From Pomphorhynchus laevis (Eukaryota > Acanthocephala > Palaeacanthocephala > Echinorhynchida > Pomphorhynchidae): a DNA stretch of 64,000 nucleotides. Position 1 is the stretch's first letter. The number at the start of each line of letters is the position of its first letter. The stretch lies in assembly GCA_012934845.2 (NCBI GenBank), contig WNNJ02000375.1:62001-126000 (forward strand), read 5' to 3'. Both the position numbers and the translations under genes were made by a program. This document shows, in pieces, positions 49,745 through 60,869 of the stretch. Under the pieces are notes generated by a model. That model ran no database searches. It saw only the letters and a program-made list of their open reading frames with translations, and was not told where the DNA came from.

Positions 49745-51985
49745 ACACACATTCCAGATTTTTCATGTCAGTTCCAGATTTTTCCTGACAGTTCATTTTA
49801 TCAGTTCATTTTGTCAGTTCATTTTATCTCTCAAAAAAGTTCAGAGATAAATAACACACATTCCAAATTTTTTTGTCAGTTCCAGATTTTTCCTGTCAGT
49901 TTCATATTTTTCCTGCCAGTTTTAGATTTTTCTTGCCAGATTGAAAAGCTCGATCTCAAATACCCGTTGCTGATCACGCATCTTCCACATCGTAATGCAA
50001 TGATCATTATACAAGTTTGGAAGTTGGATGCAATTTGAAGATTTTGACGTATGAACCCTTGTTCGAGTTAAAATATCTGAACGTTCAGTGTATCAAAGTA
50101 AACCGTTTACATGTGGTGTTTGTGCATCAGCAAAACTTTCACAGCTATCATGCTCCTCCACTTCTGTATCACATATGACTACTCAGACCGATACTGTTTT
50201 TGACGTTTCCCACACATCAACACCTGACTTCGCATCGTATAATCCCATTCTTGAACATTCTCTCACACACTCCTCGTCAAACTACGGATAAAACTTCCAT
50301 TCATCTTCATCATCCTAGCAATGCAAACCGTAAAGCTGTTTATATCGTACCTTCTTTTTCCTATTCATCCCCCATCTAAATACATCTCAAACTTCTTTCT
50401 TCGCTTCACTTACTACTTTATCTACCTCCCTCGTATCACTTCTCAATAAGTTACATCCGTCCGTCAAAATCATCCCCAGTAACATCTTCGATCAACCGAT
50501 TCTACACTCTACTTCTGTCACACATGCTCCAACTTATCTTCATTCTCCATCGAGCCCCTGTCATTCCAAATTCCACCTGCTCTTCTGCTTCTACTCCTAC
50601 TAGCTCTGTCAGTCCACCACATCCACGTAATCGTATTCCTTCGCGCGATCGCTGCATTATCGTATCTAACTTAAAGCTTCCCGAATCTTCTACTCCACAA
50701 TCTCGCCTCGATGATGATCTATCTGCCTTCAGGTTTATACTAGCGACCATTCTTCCTGATGATAATCCATTCCCCTTCAATAATATCGCCCCATATATAA
50801 ACAAATCCACTAAATCCAATCATTTTAGTTATCTTTTATCCGTATAAACAAATCCACTAAATACTATCATCTTAGTCCTCCACTCTTAAAAATCATGTTC
50901 CAACATAGTTCACAAGCTTCCTTGGTACTGCCCTAATGTTTTAAACTTCTTACCACTTTATCTACTTGCTGTATCTATCCTGACCGCTCCCCTTCTGATA
51001 TTGCCCAACTCAATTTAGCTCGCATTGAGAAACATCAAAGTTAAACAAACGGCGAATCATCCTTCTCAATCCGTCAAATCAACAGAAATTTTCACCATCA
51101 AAATTACAAAAAAATGTTTCACGTCGTACACACGGGGGCAAAAATCCGATGCTGTCCCGTCTCTCCCACTGTCTTCTTTGCTAGTCGAACTCGCTTCTGA
51201 GCATACTTTTCGTCTTAGTATTTTCAACACTTGCTTTATTCTCCATAAAGCTGATCTGCTCCTTAATATTTACGATCAATTATCTATCGATATTCTTTGC
51301 GTTACCGAATCATGGCACTCTGACTCTGACGATCTTGCTATTCGTAGTCTATGTCGCTCCGGTTGTTCTCTAGTTAAATTAACTCGTCCAATTGTCTTTC
51401 CCACATCTACTGCTTCTAACAATGGCGGTATTGTTTCCATTGCTCATCACCCAACGTCTCTGTGTGCAATTAACGCTAACATCCATTACATTTCGTTCGA
51501 ATGACTCATATGCAGATTATCAACTTCTTTTCCTATGGAACTTGTAATTATATACCGTTCAGGCTCGGCCGCCCCTCACGTTTGTTCTTTAACGACCATG
51601 CAGATCTTCTTTCACACTATTCATTGTCTTATACTCCTTTTGATCCCGGTGAATTTAACATTCGTCTTGATCGTCCAGCTATCTCTGACTCTATCACTCT
51701 GACTAATCTTTTTTTCTGATTTTAGCTATAAATTACTTTCAACAAGCCCCAATCATATTCTCAGCCATGCTCTCGACATCATTGCTGTTTTCAACTGATT
51801 CAACGACTATACCTTGTCAATTACTGATCCTGGTTTGTCCGATCATTTCCTTGTCACTATTACTCGTCCCCATCATCCTTCTCCGCCTCCAACATTAGCT
51901 ACTCCAAGTCGACCCTGGAAACTTTTTGATATCCCTATTATCTGTTCTGCCATACTCAATTCTTAACGCTTTTCGCTTTCACTTA
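49745..51985 (+). mobile_element. CR1/L2-like LINE D, decayed
   Basis: Degenerate 20-bp monomers (TTCCAGATTTTTCCTGTCAG, 49745-49945) precede the zinc-finger region (49950-50160), the RRM-like segment (RDRCIIVSNLKLPESSTPQS, about 50655) and the endonuclease (FNTCFILHKADLLLN, about 51218; ILCVTESWHSDSDD, about 51292). The endonuclease continues to about 51960. It is cut by Naiad-D at about 51986. Many stops and frame changes. Confidence 0.7.
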
Positions 51986-53370
51986 GCACACTTCAAAAAA
52001 TATTGTAAGGTAATCGAAATTAATATTGGTATAAAACACTATTTTAGTATTAGTTCAGTTTAGTATTATTTCAGTATTAGTAATATATATTAATTCCACA
52101 AAAGAATTTTTAGAACACACAAAAGGAACAAATTTTCATAATATAAATACGTACGATTTAAGTACGCTTTATACAAATCGGAAAAAGATATACATATATA
52201 TGTTATAATAACTATAACACCTATCTAACAAAAATTAAACCATCAAGTAAATATAAATATATGGATAAAATTGAATTAATAGAATCCTTAAACATTTGTT
52301 AAATCAAAATTATTTCAGAGTAGGAATATTTATATTTAGACAAGTAAAAGGTGTTCCAATGGGAGGTTATAGTATCCCAATTATAGCTGACTTGTTTTTA
52401 AGCTTTATAAAATATGAATTTGTTCATAACTGTGTACAAACTAAATCTAAACTATATAAATATATAAAATATATGTTTCGATACGTTGATGATATATGTG
52501 TATTTAATAATTCTAATATTAATTCTATAATATTAATATTAATATAATATAATATTAATATTCTAATATTAATTCTATTTATTAATTCTAATAATTTTTA
52601 TTCAATTAGTGAACAATTTTATCCAGAAAGCCTTATACTTAACAAAACCAATGTTGATGATAAAGAAGGTGTATATCGATATGAACATTGAATTAACATT
52701 AACTAAAACTACTATTAATTTATATCGTACAGGCGACATATTTAAATTTACAAGAAACATATTTTTGCATGAGCATTCATGTATACTATATAATATAAAA
52801 TATAATACATTAAATAATGAAATTTTAAGAACTCCAACAATATTTAATGACATTGGCTTTCTTCAAAACCATTTAAATAATTTAATAGATACATATTTTA
52901 AACAAGGCTACTATAAAAATAACATCAAGCAGAAAATAGTAAAATATATAAATCAACACAATAATATAAAGAATAAATTTAAACACTTAAGTGGCAAATT
53001 TTTATGGATAGGTAATAAATAATATACCTTGTACGAGAATAAGATACTAGATAGTTTTATCAGAGGAAATACATCATTAGCATGTAATAGACCCCGCAGC
53101 CTTGTTGAGTAGAGGAGTTCGGGGCCGAAACCTGATAGCATAGCGGTTCCTCCTGATGACCTCTAATTCTTATTCTGATACAACGTCTGTTATTTATTAG
53201 TCAATTCATAAAAATGATGTTTATTTTAAATTTAAATTTTTTATTTTAACTTTATTTGAATTATAAATAATCTTATAACAATAATTAATTTTATTATTTA
53301 ATTATTAAATTTTGATTTAGCATTATTATGTTTTTTATAATTATATTAAATACGTAGACCCAGTTAGGTG
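51986..53370 (+). mobile_element. Naiad-D, 5'-truncated
   Basis: It starts in the RT fingers region (YCKVIEINIGIKHYF-like, about 52000) and passes motif A in a broken stretch. It has motif B VKGVPMGGYSIPIIADLF and motif C MFRYVDDICVFNN (52296-52547), a small AT duplication, then the thumb (52609-53022), the structured 3' UTR (about 53050-53180) and the 3' tip TACGTAGACCCAGTTAGGTG (53347-53366). Older than Naiad-B and E by its changes. Confidence 0.75.
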
Positions 53371-53414
53371 ATTTAGTTTGCGGTGAATATCTCACCGCAA
53401 GTGTCAGGATTTAT

Positions 53415-54232
53415 TAGTATAAAACTATTCATAATCGCTTCAATCAACTAAAACGCTCAAAAAATGCATTTAAAAAAGATATTGCTTCTAACATTAAGAG
53501 GACTCCTAAACGTTTTTGGGCATATGTGAAACATCGTCGTACCTCACCATCCACGATTAATTGTGCTCGTTTGGAATCCGGTGATTTAGTTGACAAGAAC
53601 GCAATTGTGGAAGCTCTTGTAAGAGTTTTGTAGTAGATCAACCTTCGCAATCAAATATTGACCAGGTACAGTGCCCGTTCAACTTTCAATCTAACTTATT
53701 AATATTTCTCATTATGTCATTGAAGTACAATCTAAACTTCATAAATTAAATAGCTTTGGCTCTGCATGTCCAGATGGTATATCCCCTTTCTTTTGCGTAC
53801 TCTGTCACATATTATTGCTCCAAGCCTTACGTCCCTATTTAATCGAAGTTTACAACAATCGTGGATTCCTGATGATTGGAAATGTGCAATTGTTGTGCCT
53901 ATCCGAAGAAGCAGTTGGCACTAACTTGTTCAGATTTTAGACCCATTAGTCTTACTAGTGTTATTTCTAAAATTATGGAGTCTCATTGCGAAGAGAATAC
54001 GTGACCATCTAAAATTATATCAAATTTTCGATGATTCACAGCGCTGCTTCCTACCCGGTCGCTTGTGCCTAACTAATCTGTTGAAGGCTCGCGAACATTG
54101 GGTAGATGCTATTAGTTCTGGTTTTACAGTTGAAGTATTCCAAAGAAGCAGTTTGCACTAACTTGCTCTGATTTTAGACCAATTAGTCTTACCAGTGTTA
54201 TTTCTAATAACCAGTGTCATTTCACGTTAAAA
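53415..54232 (+). mobile_element. Jockey-like LINE fragment J-A
   Basis: NAFKKDIASNIKRTPKRFWA, YVKHRRTSPSTINCARLESG and, further on, IMESLIAKRIRDHLKLYQI are the linker and RT-finger blocks of Jockey/CR1-superfamily LINEs. A stretch of about 75 bp (GAAGCAGT...TTAGTCTTAC...) occurs twice, near 53905 and 54138. It shares MExLIAKRIRDHLKLYQI with J-B, so the two are one family. No RT palm is left. Confidence 0.6.
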
Positions 54233-54271
54233 AAAGTCTTTGTTATTAAAACTCTTACATCAGAAAAGTTA

Positions 54272-54914
54272 CAAACATCTTACAACGACAACCATCGACG
54301 ACAACCATCGACGACAACCATCGTTTATGGGAGGACGTAAGAAAACAACTAAGACCGACACCAACTATGGACAACTGCAAGTACAGTGCTCGATACACGA
54401 CTGCAGCGTCTGGACAACAATCACCGGCGACAAAAATAAGGCTAAAGAAGACTTCGTATGTGGTTTTTGTGCCAACAAACTAATCTGCAACCTTTCCAAT
54501 AAGCACATATCAACATCCAACACGTCAACTCAAACTCCCTCCGTCGTTTCTAATGTTCATTCTCCACACACCGACCCTGCCACCATATACACTTCCCATT
54601 CCATGTCATCTTCACTCCCCGACACCCCACGTCCCGTCCTTCTCGTCTCGTTTCTTAATAACTTGCATCCATCAATCAAAATAACCTCCACCAACGCCCA
54701 CTATCCTTCAACTCATAACATTTCCCCACATCGCTTGCCACCCTCTTTATTATCATTACCCTCTATGTCTCCCGTCGTCAAACCAAATCCCTCCAAATCA
54801 TCAACTGCCAGCTCTTCTATCGTGATCTCACCTACCTATGTCAGTCGTCCTCCTTTACGGAAGCGCTTTGCTTCTCCGATCGTTGCGTCATTGTCACTAA
54901 TGAAAAAAGTTTGA
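54272..54914 (+). mobile_element. CR1/L2-like LINE G, N-terminal part only
   Basis: GACGACAACCATC tandem units (54272-54325, the same 5' UTR repeat as LINE B) lead to an ORF from an ATG at about 54327. It carries the zinc finger (LQVQCSIHDCSVWTTITGDK ... FVCGFCANKL) and a Ser/Thr/Pro-rich tail with FLNNLHPSIKITS. It ends at about 54914, next to the monomer array of LINE E. Confidence 0.65.
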
Positions 54915-54930
54915 AAGATTAATATACACA

Positions 54931-55128
54931 ATTATTCCTGTCAGTTCCAGATTATTCCTGTCAGTTCCAGATTATTCCTGTCAGTTCCAGATTATTCCTG
55001 TCAGTTCCAGATTATTTCTGTCAGTTCCAGATTATTCCTGTCAGTTCCAGATTATTCCTGTCAGTTCCAGATTATTCCTGTCAGTTCCAGATTATTCCTG
55101 TCAGTTCCAGATTATTCCTGTCAGTTCC
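54931..55128 (+). promoter_or_regulatory. 20-bp tandem monomers, LINE E 5' UTR
   Basis: About 9.9 copies of ATTATTCCTGTCAGTTCCAG, almost identical (one unit has ATTTCTG), end about 45 bp upstream of the LINE E ATG. Degenerate copies of the same monomer occur at the 5' end of LINE D and a single one at LINE B. This suggests a repeated internal promoter or binding-site array, as in mouse L1. Confidence 0.75.
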
Positions 55129-55173
55129 GCTCGCTACGCTCGCGGATTGAGCTCAATCTATCGATAAAAGGTC

Positions 55174-57567
55174 ATGCCTAAAAAAGCGCGATCTCAGATC
55201 CCTGTTATTGATCAAGAATCTTTCACATCGGAATGCAATGATGGTTATACCAGCTTTGAAGTTGGATGCGATTCCAAAGATTGCGATGTATGGACACTTG
55301 TTCGTGTTAAAATATCCGACCACTCGGTGTATAAACGTAAACATTTCACTTGCGGTTTTTGTACATCAGTACGACTACTACAGTTATCCTGCTCATCTAC
55401 TCCTGTATCACACACGACCACTCAAACCAATGCTGTTTTAGATGTTTCCATCGCATCAACACCTGACTTCGCATCATATAATCCTATTATTAAACCTACT
55501 CTCTCACACACTCCTCGTTCAACTACGTACCAAACTTCCATTAATCTTTCTCATTCTAACAATGCTAACGGTAAAGCTTTTCATCTCGTACCTCCTCTTT
55601 CCTATTCCTCCTTCAATCTAAATAAATCTCAAACTTCTTTATTCTCTTCACGTACTTCTTACTCGACCTCCCCCATATCACTTCTCAATAATTTACATCC
55701 TCCCATCAAAATCATTTCCAGCAACATTTCCGGTCAACTAATTCAACACTCCATTCCTGTCAATCATGCCCCAACCTATCTTAATTCTCCTTACTCTATC
55801 TCCCACGTAACACTTCCAAATAATTTACAACCTTCATTTAAAATCATCTCCAGTCACATCTCTGATCAACCGATTCAACACCCCGCTCCTGTCACACTTG
55901 CTCTAACCAATATTAATTCTCTATCAAGCACCCCTGTCATTTCCACTTCTATCTGCTCATCTGCCTCGACTCCTACCAGCTCTGTCCGTCCACAACTTCC
56001 ACGAAATCGTTTTCCTTCGCGCGATCGCTGTATAATCATATCAAACTTAAAGCTTTCCGAATCTGCTTCTCCACAATCTCTATTCGATGATGATGTATCT
56101 GCTTTCAGGTCTATCCTAGCAACAATTCTTCTTGATGATAATCCATCCCTTTTCAATAATATCGCTCCTGTATCCTTTATTCGTTTAAACAAATCCACTA
56201 AAATCAATCATCTCAGTCCTCCACTCTTGAAAATCGTTTTCCGACATAGTTCACATGCCTCTTCGGTACTCTCCCAACGTTTTAAACTTCTTACCACTTC
56301 ATCTACTTGCCGTATCTTTCCTGACCGCTCCCCTTCAGATATTGCCCAGCTCAATTTAGCTCGCATTGAGAAGCATCTACGTGAAACAAACGGCGAGTCA
56401 TCCTTATCAACGGAAATTTCACGTCAAAATCAATGGAAATTTTCACGTTGTACACACAAGGCCAAAAATTTGATGGCCTCCCATCTCTCCCCCTTGTCTT
56501 CTTCGCTAGTCGATCTCGCTCCTAAGCATTCTTTTCGTCTTAGTCTATTCAACACTCGCTCCATTCTTCATAAAGCTGATATGCTCCTTGATATCTTCGA
56601 TCAATTATCTATCGATATTCTCTGCATTGCCGAATCCTGGCACTCTGACTCCGACGATTTTGCTATTCGTCGTATATGTCGCTCTTGTTTTTCTCTAGTT
56701 AAATCAGCTCGTCAAATTACATCTCATACATCTACTGCTTTTAACCATGGCGGTATAGTTGCCATTGCTCGTCACCCAATGTCTTTACGTAAAATCAACG
56801 TTAACATCCGTTACACTTCGTTCGAATTACTCATATGCAGATTATCAACGCCTTTCCCTCTGGAACTTGTGATTGTATATCGTCCAGGTTCAGTTGCCCC
56901 ATCACGTATCTTCTTTAACGACCTTGCAGATCTAATGTCTCACGGTTCATTGTCTTATACTCCTTCATTTGTTCTCGGTGACATTAACATTCGTCTTGAT
57001 CGCCCGAATGACTCTGACTCTATCATGTTAACTAACCTTTTTTCTCATTTTAACTATAAATTACTTTCAACAAGCCCAACTCATATTCTCGGCGGTGCTC
57101 TCGACATCATTGCTGTTCCTAACTGCTTCAATGACTATACCTCCTTGTCAATTACTGATCCTGGTTTGTCCGATCATTTCCTTGTTACTCTTACTCTTAC
57201 TCGTCCCCATCCTCCTTCTCCGCCTTTACCATTATCTACACAAAGTCGACCCTGGAAGCTTCTCGATATCCCTATTCTCTGCACAGCCTTACTCAATTCT
57301 TCACTCTTTTCACTTCCTCTTAACTATCTCTCTCCCGATGATCTCTGCATTATGTTTGATTCTGAACTTACGTCGATCCTCAATAACCTCCTGCCTAGTC
57401 GAATTCGACATTCCCTGCGCTTGCGCCATGCTCCCTCATTTCTAGAGACAAGGCTTTATATAGTGTTCTCATCTCCCTCGACCTCTCCTCCGCATTCGAC
57501 ATTGTCAACCACTCCGTCCTCCTTTATCGCCTTCGTTATGATTACGGTTTTTCTTCCTCCTCCGTAG
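55174..57567 (+). CDS. LINE E finger / RRM-like / APE endonuclease ORF
   Basis: 797 open codons, the longest LINE frame here. Zinc finger (about 29-60: VGCDSKDCDVWTLV, FTCGFC), Ser/Thr/Pro-rich region with NNLHP repeats (about 130-260), and RRM-like ORF1-type segment (about 290-410: RCIIISNLKLSESASPQS). The endonuclease (about 445-700) has SLFNTRSILHKADML, SIDILCIAESWHSDSDDF, VIVYRPGSVAPSR, FVLGDINIRLDRP and GLSDHFLVTLT. After RHAPS (about residue 752) the frame runs across the deletion junction and is no longer meaningful. ATG chosen by match to LINE B and by the monomer array upstream. Confidence 0.75.
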   Translation: MPKKARSQIPVIDQESFTSECNDGYTSFEVGCDSKDCDVWTLVRVKISDHSVYKRKHFTCGFCTSVRLLQLSCSSTPVSHTTTQTNAVLDVSIASTPDFASYNPIIKPTLSHTPRSTTYQTSINLSHSNNANGKAFHLVPPLSYSSFNLNKSQTSLFSSRTSYSTSPISLLNNLHPPIKIISSNISGQLIQHSIPVNHAPTYLNSPYSISHVTLPNNLQPSFKIISSHISDQPIQHPAPVTLALTNINSLSSTPVISTSICSSASTPTSSVRPQLPRNRFPSRDRCIIISNLKLSESASPQSLFDDDVSAFRSILATILLDDNPSLFNNIAPVSFIRLNKSTKINHLSPPLLKIVFRHSSHASSVLSQRFKLLTTSSTCRIFPDRSPSDIAQLNLARIEKHLRETNGESSLSTEISRQNQWKFSRCTHKAKNLMASHLSPLSSSLVDLAPKHSFRLSLFNTRSILHKADMLLDIFDQLSIDILCIAESWHSDSDDFAIRRICRSCFSLVKSARQITSHTSTAFNHGGIVAIARHPMSLRKINVNIRYTSFELLICRLSTPFPLELVIVYRPGSVAPSRIFFNDLADLMSHGSLSYTPSFVLGDINIRLDRPNDSDSIMLTNLFSHFNYKLLSTSPTHILGGALDIIAVPNCFNDYTSLSITDPGLSDHFLVTLTLTRPHPPSPPLPLSTQSRPWKLLDIPILCTALLNSSLFSLPLNYLSPDDLCIMFDSELTSILNNLLPSRIRHSLRLRHAPSFLETRLYIVFSSPSTSPPHSTLSTTPSSFIAFVMITVFLPPP

Positions 57568-57863
57568 CATGGTTCGCCTCGTATCTATCCGACCGTTCCT
57601 TTCGCGTCCGTTCTAATTCATCATCCTTCCTTTTCATCCCTATTTTTTGCGGGGTCCCACAAGGTTCAGTCCTAGGTCCCCTGATTTTCTCTCTTCTGCT
57701 TGGCGATCTCTCTCCGTTTATCAAACCTTACTCCTTTAACGTCATGCAATACGCCGATGACATTCTAATCTATGCTCATGCACAAGCACATCGCATACAC
57801 GATATCGGCATTTCTGCCTCCAACTGTCTTTCTTCTATCTACAAATGTCTCTCCAATCTCTCT
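57440..57863 (+). pseudogene. LINE E reverse transcriptase, part before the Naiad
   Basis: In a frame different from the upstream ORF the sequence reads SLDLSSAFDIVNHSVLLYRL (motif A), FCGVPQGSVLGPLIFSLLLG (motif B), VMQYADDILIYAHAQAHRIH (motif C) and SASNCLSSIYKCLS. It breaks off at the Naiad insertion and continues at 61204. Confidence 0.7.
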
Positions 57864-58114
57864 CTTATTATTGTGTTGATTTATATATTTTACTATTTTC
57901 TGCTTGATGTAATTTTTATAGTAACCTAGTTTAAAATATGTATCTATTAAATTATTTAAATGATTTTGAAGAAAGCCAATATCATTACATATTGTTGCGA
58001 TTCTTAAAATTTCATTATTTAATGTATTATATTTTATATTATATGGTATGCATGAATGCTCACTAGGTGGCGACACCGAAAAAGCAACGTTAAAAATTAT
58101 GACTTAAAAGTTAC

Positions 58115-60418
58115 ATGTACTCAACAATATTGGAAAAATACGTAAGTACTAATGATTTCAATTTTAGATCTTTTAAATGCAACAGAAAAAATTGTATAGT
58201 TTGTGATGTTATAAATAATAATAATTGTATCGTAAGTAATACGACAAACAAATGTTTTTCATTAAATATTAATAATAATTGTAACTGCAATACCGCAGGT
58301 GTAGTGTATCTAATACAATGCACATGTGGATTGCAATATATAGGAAAAACATATCAAATGTTAAAAACTAGGTTTAGGCAACACATATATAATATACAGC
58401 ATAATAGTCAAACTATATTTCATAAACATATGAGATTAATAGGACATGATATTAAAAACTGTAAATTATTTATTTTAGAACATATTATCGAAGAAAACAT
58501 TTCAATATTAAATCAAAAACTATTAGAAAAAGAAGATTTTTGGATTAAAACGCTTAATTCCATGTACCCATTAGGATTGAATGACGTGGTACAAGGAATT
58601 GGCAGAAGTAGTATAATACATAATAAACAACTATATTATAATAATCCGGTTAAACGCAAACCAAGAAGTCATGGTGATAAAAGGAATAGGAAAAATAGAG
58701 TTAAAAATATTAAAAAAGATATGTATATAAATGAACAATTAGAAATATTAAAACAACTTTTAAGTGATAATAAGCTAAAAGATCTTTATGTAAATATAAG
58801 AAGTTTTTCTAAAGATATCATATGTTCAATAAATCAAAAATTAATTAACGACTATGATAGGCTAAGTTGTATAATAGACAGTTATTGTAATACAAAATAC
58901 TATAATCGTACAATAAATGTAAATAATAACAATAGAAAATATACATTAACCATAAACTTCATTAATAAATGTATAGATAACATAAATATAGCCGGACTTT
59001 TAAATAATTCTAAAAGTAAAGAAATAATAGGGTCAGATTTAAGTAAATATATTCCTAAAATAAGGTATAAACTCCTACCACCATTAGGACGAAAAATTTG
59101 TAATTATAATAAAGAATTAAAATCAATATGTAACGATAATATTAGAAACATAATGGAAACAGAATGCAATTGTAAAAGTCTTAGTTTTGATAAAATAAAT
59201 GAACATATATGTACCCATAATCTAGAATTAATTGAAAATTGTGAATTAAGAAAGCTGCTATCGAAAGGGTATAAATATAGATTAAATAACAACAACGACA
59301 AAAATAAAATATACAGTTCGTTATATAATAACTTAAATGATTACTTTAGTAAGCTGATTAATAGTGAAAGCTCGAATATATCTAAGATAAAAATTTGGAA
59401 AGATTATATATTTGATAAAATTAAAAATAAAATGAAAATAACAAACAATTATAAAAGGAAAGATAAAATTAATAAAGATATGTATAAAGAACTTACTAAA
59501 TTAAAGGATAACTATATAATAACAACTATTGATAAAGCTAGTAATAACTTTGTCTTCATATGCAAAAAGCTTTATTATGATATACTAATGAAAGAGGTTA
59601 ATTCTAATGATTTAAATGTAAATCCAGCATATGAACGTAGTGAGTTGAGTTTAGAATCAATTATTACAAGTCACTGTTCTATAATGGATAAAAAGGGTAT
59701 AAAGGTTGAATTAGATAATAAAACTATACCTATATTATATTGGAATCCAAAATTACATAAAAATCCAATAAAACCTAGGTTCATATGTAGTGCGTTTAAA
59801 TGTACATTAAAACCACTTTCTGTTTATATGAATAAAATACTTAAAGTAATTAAAGCACATTTTAAAAAATATTGCAAGGTAATCGAAATTAATACTGGTA
59901 TAAAACACTATTTCAGTATTAATTCTACAAAAGAATTTTTAGAACAGACAAAAGGAATAAATTTTCAAAATATAAATACATACGATTTTAGTACGCTTTA
60001 TACAAATCTAGATTTAGTAGATATTAAAGAAGCGTTAGTAAAATTAATTAATCTTATATTCGGAAAAAGATATACATATATATGTTATAATAATTATAAC
60101 GCCTATCTAACAAAAATTAAACCATCAAATAAATATAAATATATGGATAAAATTGAATTAATAGAATCCTTAAATATTTTGATAAATCAAAATTATTTAA
60201 AAGTAGGGACATCTATATTTAGACAAGTAAAAGGTGTTCCAATGGGTGGTAATAGTAGCCCAATTATAGCTGACTTGTTTTTAAGCTTTATAGAATATGA
60301 ATTTGTTCATAACTGTGTAAAAACTAAATCTAAACAATATAAATATATGAAATATATGTTTCGATACATTGATGATATATGTGTATTTAATTCTAATAAT
60401 TTTTATTCAATTAGTTAG
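58115..60418 (+). CDS. Naiad GIY-YIG endonuclease - CxC - reverse transcriptase
   Basis: 767 codons. Cys cluster C22/C27/C30; GIY-YIG core GVVYLIQC (62-69), LQYIGKT (73-79), R86, H90; basic linker; CxC motif (ECNCKSL, C351 and C353) joining endonuclease to RT. RT blocks: ITTIDKASNNFVFIC, ILYWNPKLHKNPIKPRFICS, an insertion-in-fingers-like stretch (KVIKAHFKKYCKVIEI), motif A TYDFSTLYTNL, motif B VKGVPMGGNSSPIIADLF, motif C FRYIDDICVF. The permuted order identifies the Naiad clade. The frame ends at a TAG just before the thumb, which is open separately at 60488. It would nick DNA and prime its own cDNA. Confidence 0.85.
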   Translation: MYSTILEKYVSTNDFNFRSFKCNRKNCIVCDVINNNNCIVSNTTNKCFSLNINNNCNCNTAGVVYLIQCTCGLQYIGKTYQMLKTRFRQHIYNIQHNSQTIFHKHMRLIGHDIKNCKLFILEHIIEENISILNQKLLEKEDFWIKTLNSMYPLGLNDVVQGIGRSSIIHNKQLYYNNPVKRKPRSHGDKRNRKNRVKNIKKDMYINEQLEILKQLLSDNKLKDLYVNIRSFSKDIICSINQKLINDYDRLSCIIDSYCNTKYYNRTINVNNNNRKYTLTINFINKCIDNINIAGLLNNSKSKEIIGSDLSKYIPKIRYKLLPPLGRKICNYNKELKSICNDNIRNIMETECNCKSLSFDKINEHICTHNLELIENCELRKLLSKGYKYRLNNNNDKNKIYSSLYNNLNDYFSKLINSESSNISKIKIWKDYIFDKIKNKMKITNNYKRKDKINKDMYKELTKLKDNYIITTIDKASNNFVFICKKLYYDILMKEVNSNDLNVNPAYERSELSLESIITSHCSIMDKKGIKVELDNKTIPILYWNPKLHKNPIKPRFICSAFKCTLKPLSVYMNKILKVIKAHFKKYCKVIEINTGIKHYFSINSTKEFLEQTKGINFQNINTYDFSTLYTNLDLVDIKEALVKLINLIFGKRYTYICYNNYNAYLTKIKPSNKYKYMDKIELIESLNILINQNYLKVGTSIFRQVKGVPMGGNSSPIIADLFLSFIEYEFVHNCVKTKSKQYKYMKYMFRYIDDICVFNSNNFYSIS

Positions 60419-60487
60419 CACATTTATCCAGAAAGCCTTATTCTTAACAAAACCAATATTAATGATAAAGAAGGTGTATATCTAGAT

Positions 60488-60829
60488 ATGAACATTAAAT
60501 TAACATTAACTAAAACTACTATTAATTTATATCGTAAAGATGACATATTTAAATTTACAAGAAACATATTTTTGCATGAGCATTCATGCATACCATATAA
60601 TATAAAATATAATACATTAAATAATGAAATTTTAAGAATTGCAACAATATGTAATGATATTGGCTTTCTTCAAAATCATTTAAATAATTTAATAGATACA
60701 TATTTTAAACTAGGTTACTATAAAAATAACATCAAGCAGAAAATAGTAAAATATATAAATCAACACAATAATATAAAGAATAAATTTAAACTCTTAAGTG
60801 GCAAATTTTTATGGATGGATAATAAATAA
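60488..60829 (+). CDS. Naiad-E RT thumb / C-terminus
   Basis: 113 codons: MNIKLTLTKTTINLYRKD, FTRNIFLHEHSCIPYN, FLQNHLNNLIDTYFKLGYY, ending GKFLWMDNK. The same C-terminus is found in Naiad-B and D. It is separated from the main ORF by about 70 bp that contain the interruption. In related copies the region is continuous in sequence. Confidence 0.75.
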   Translation: MNIKLTLTKTTINLYRKDDIFKFTRNIFLHEHSCIPYNIKYNTLNNEILRIATICNDIGFLQNHLNNLIDTYFKLGYYKNNIKQKIVKYINQHNNIKNKFKLLSGKFLWMDNK

Positions 60830-60869
60830 TATACTTTGTATTAGAATAAGATACTAGATAGTTATTTCA

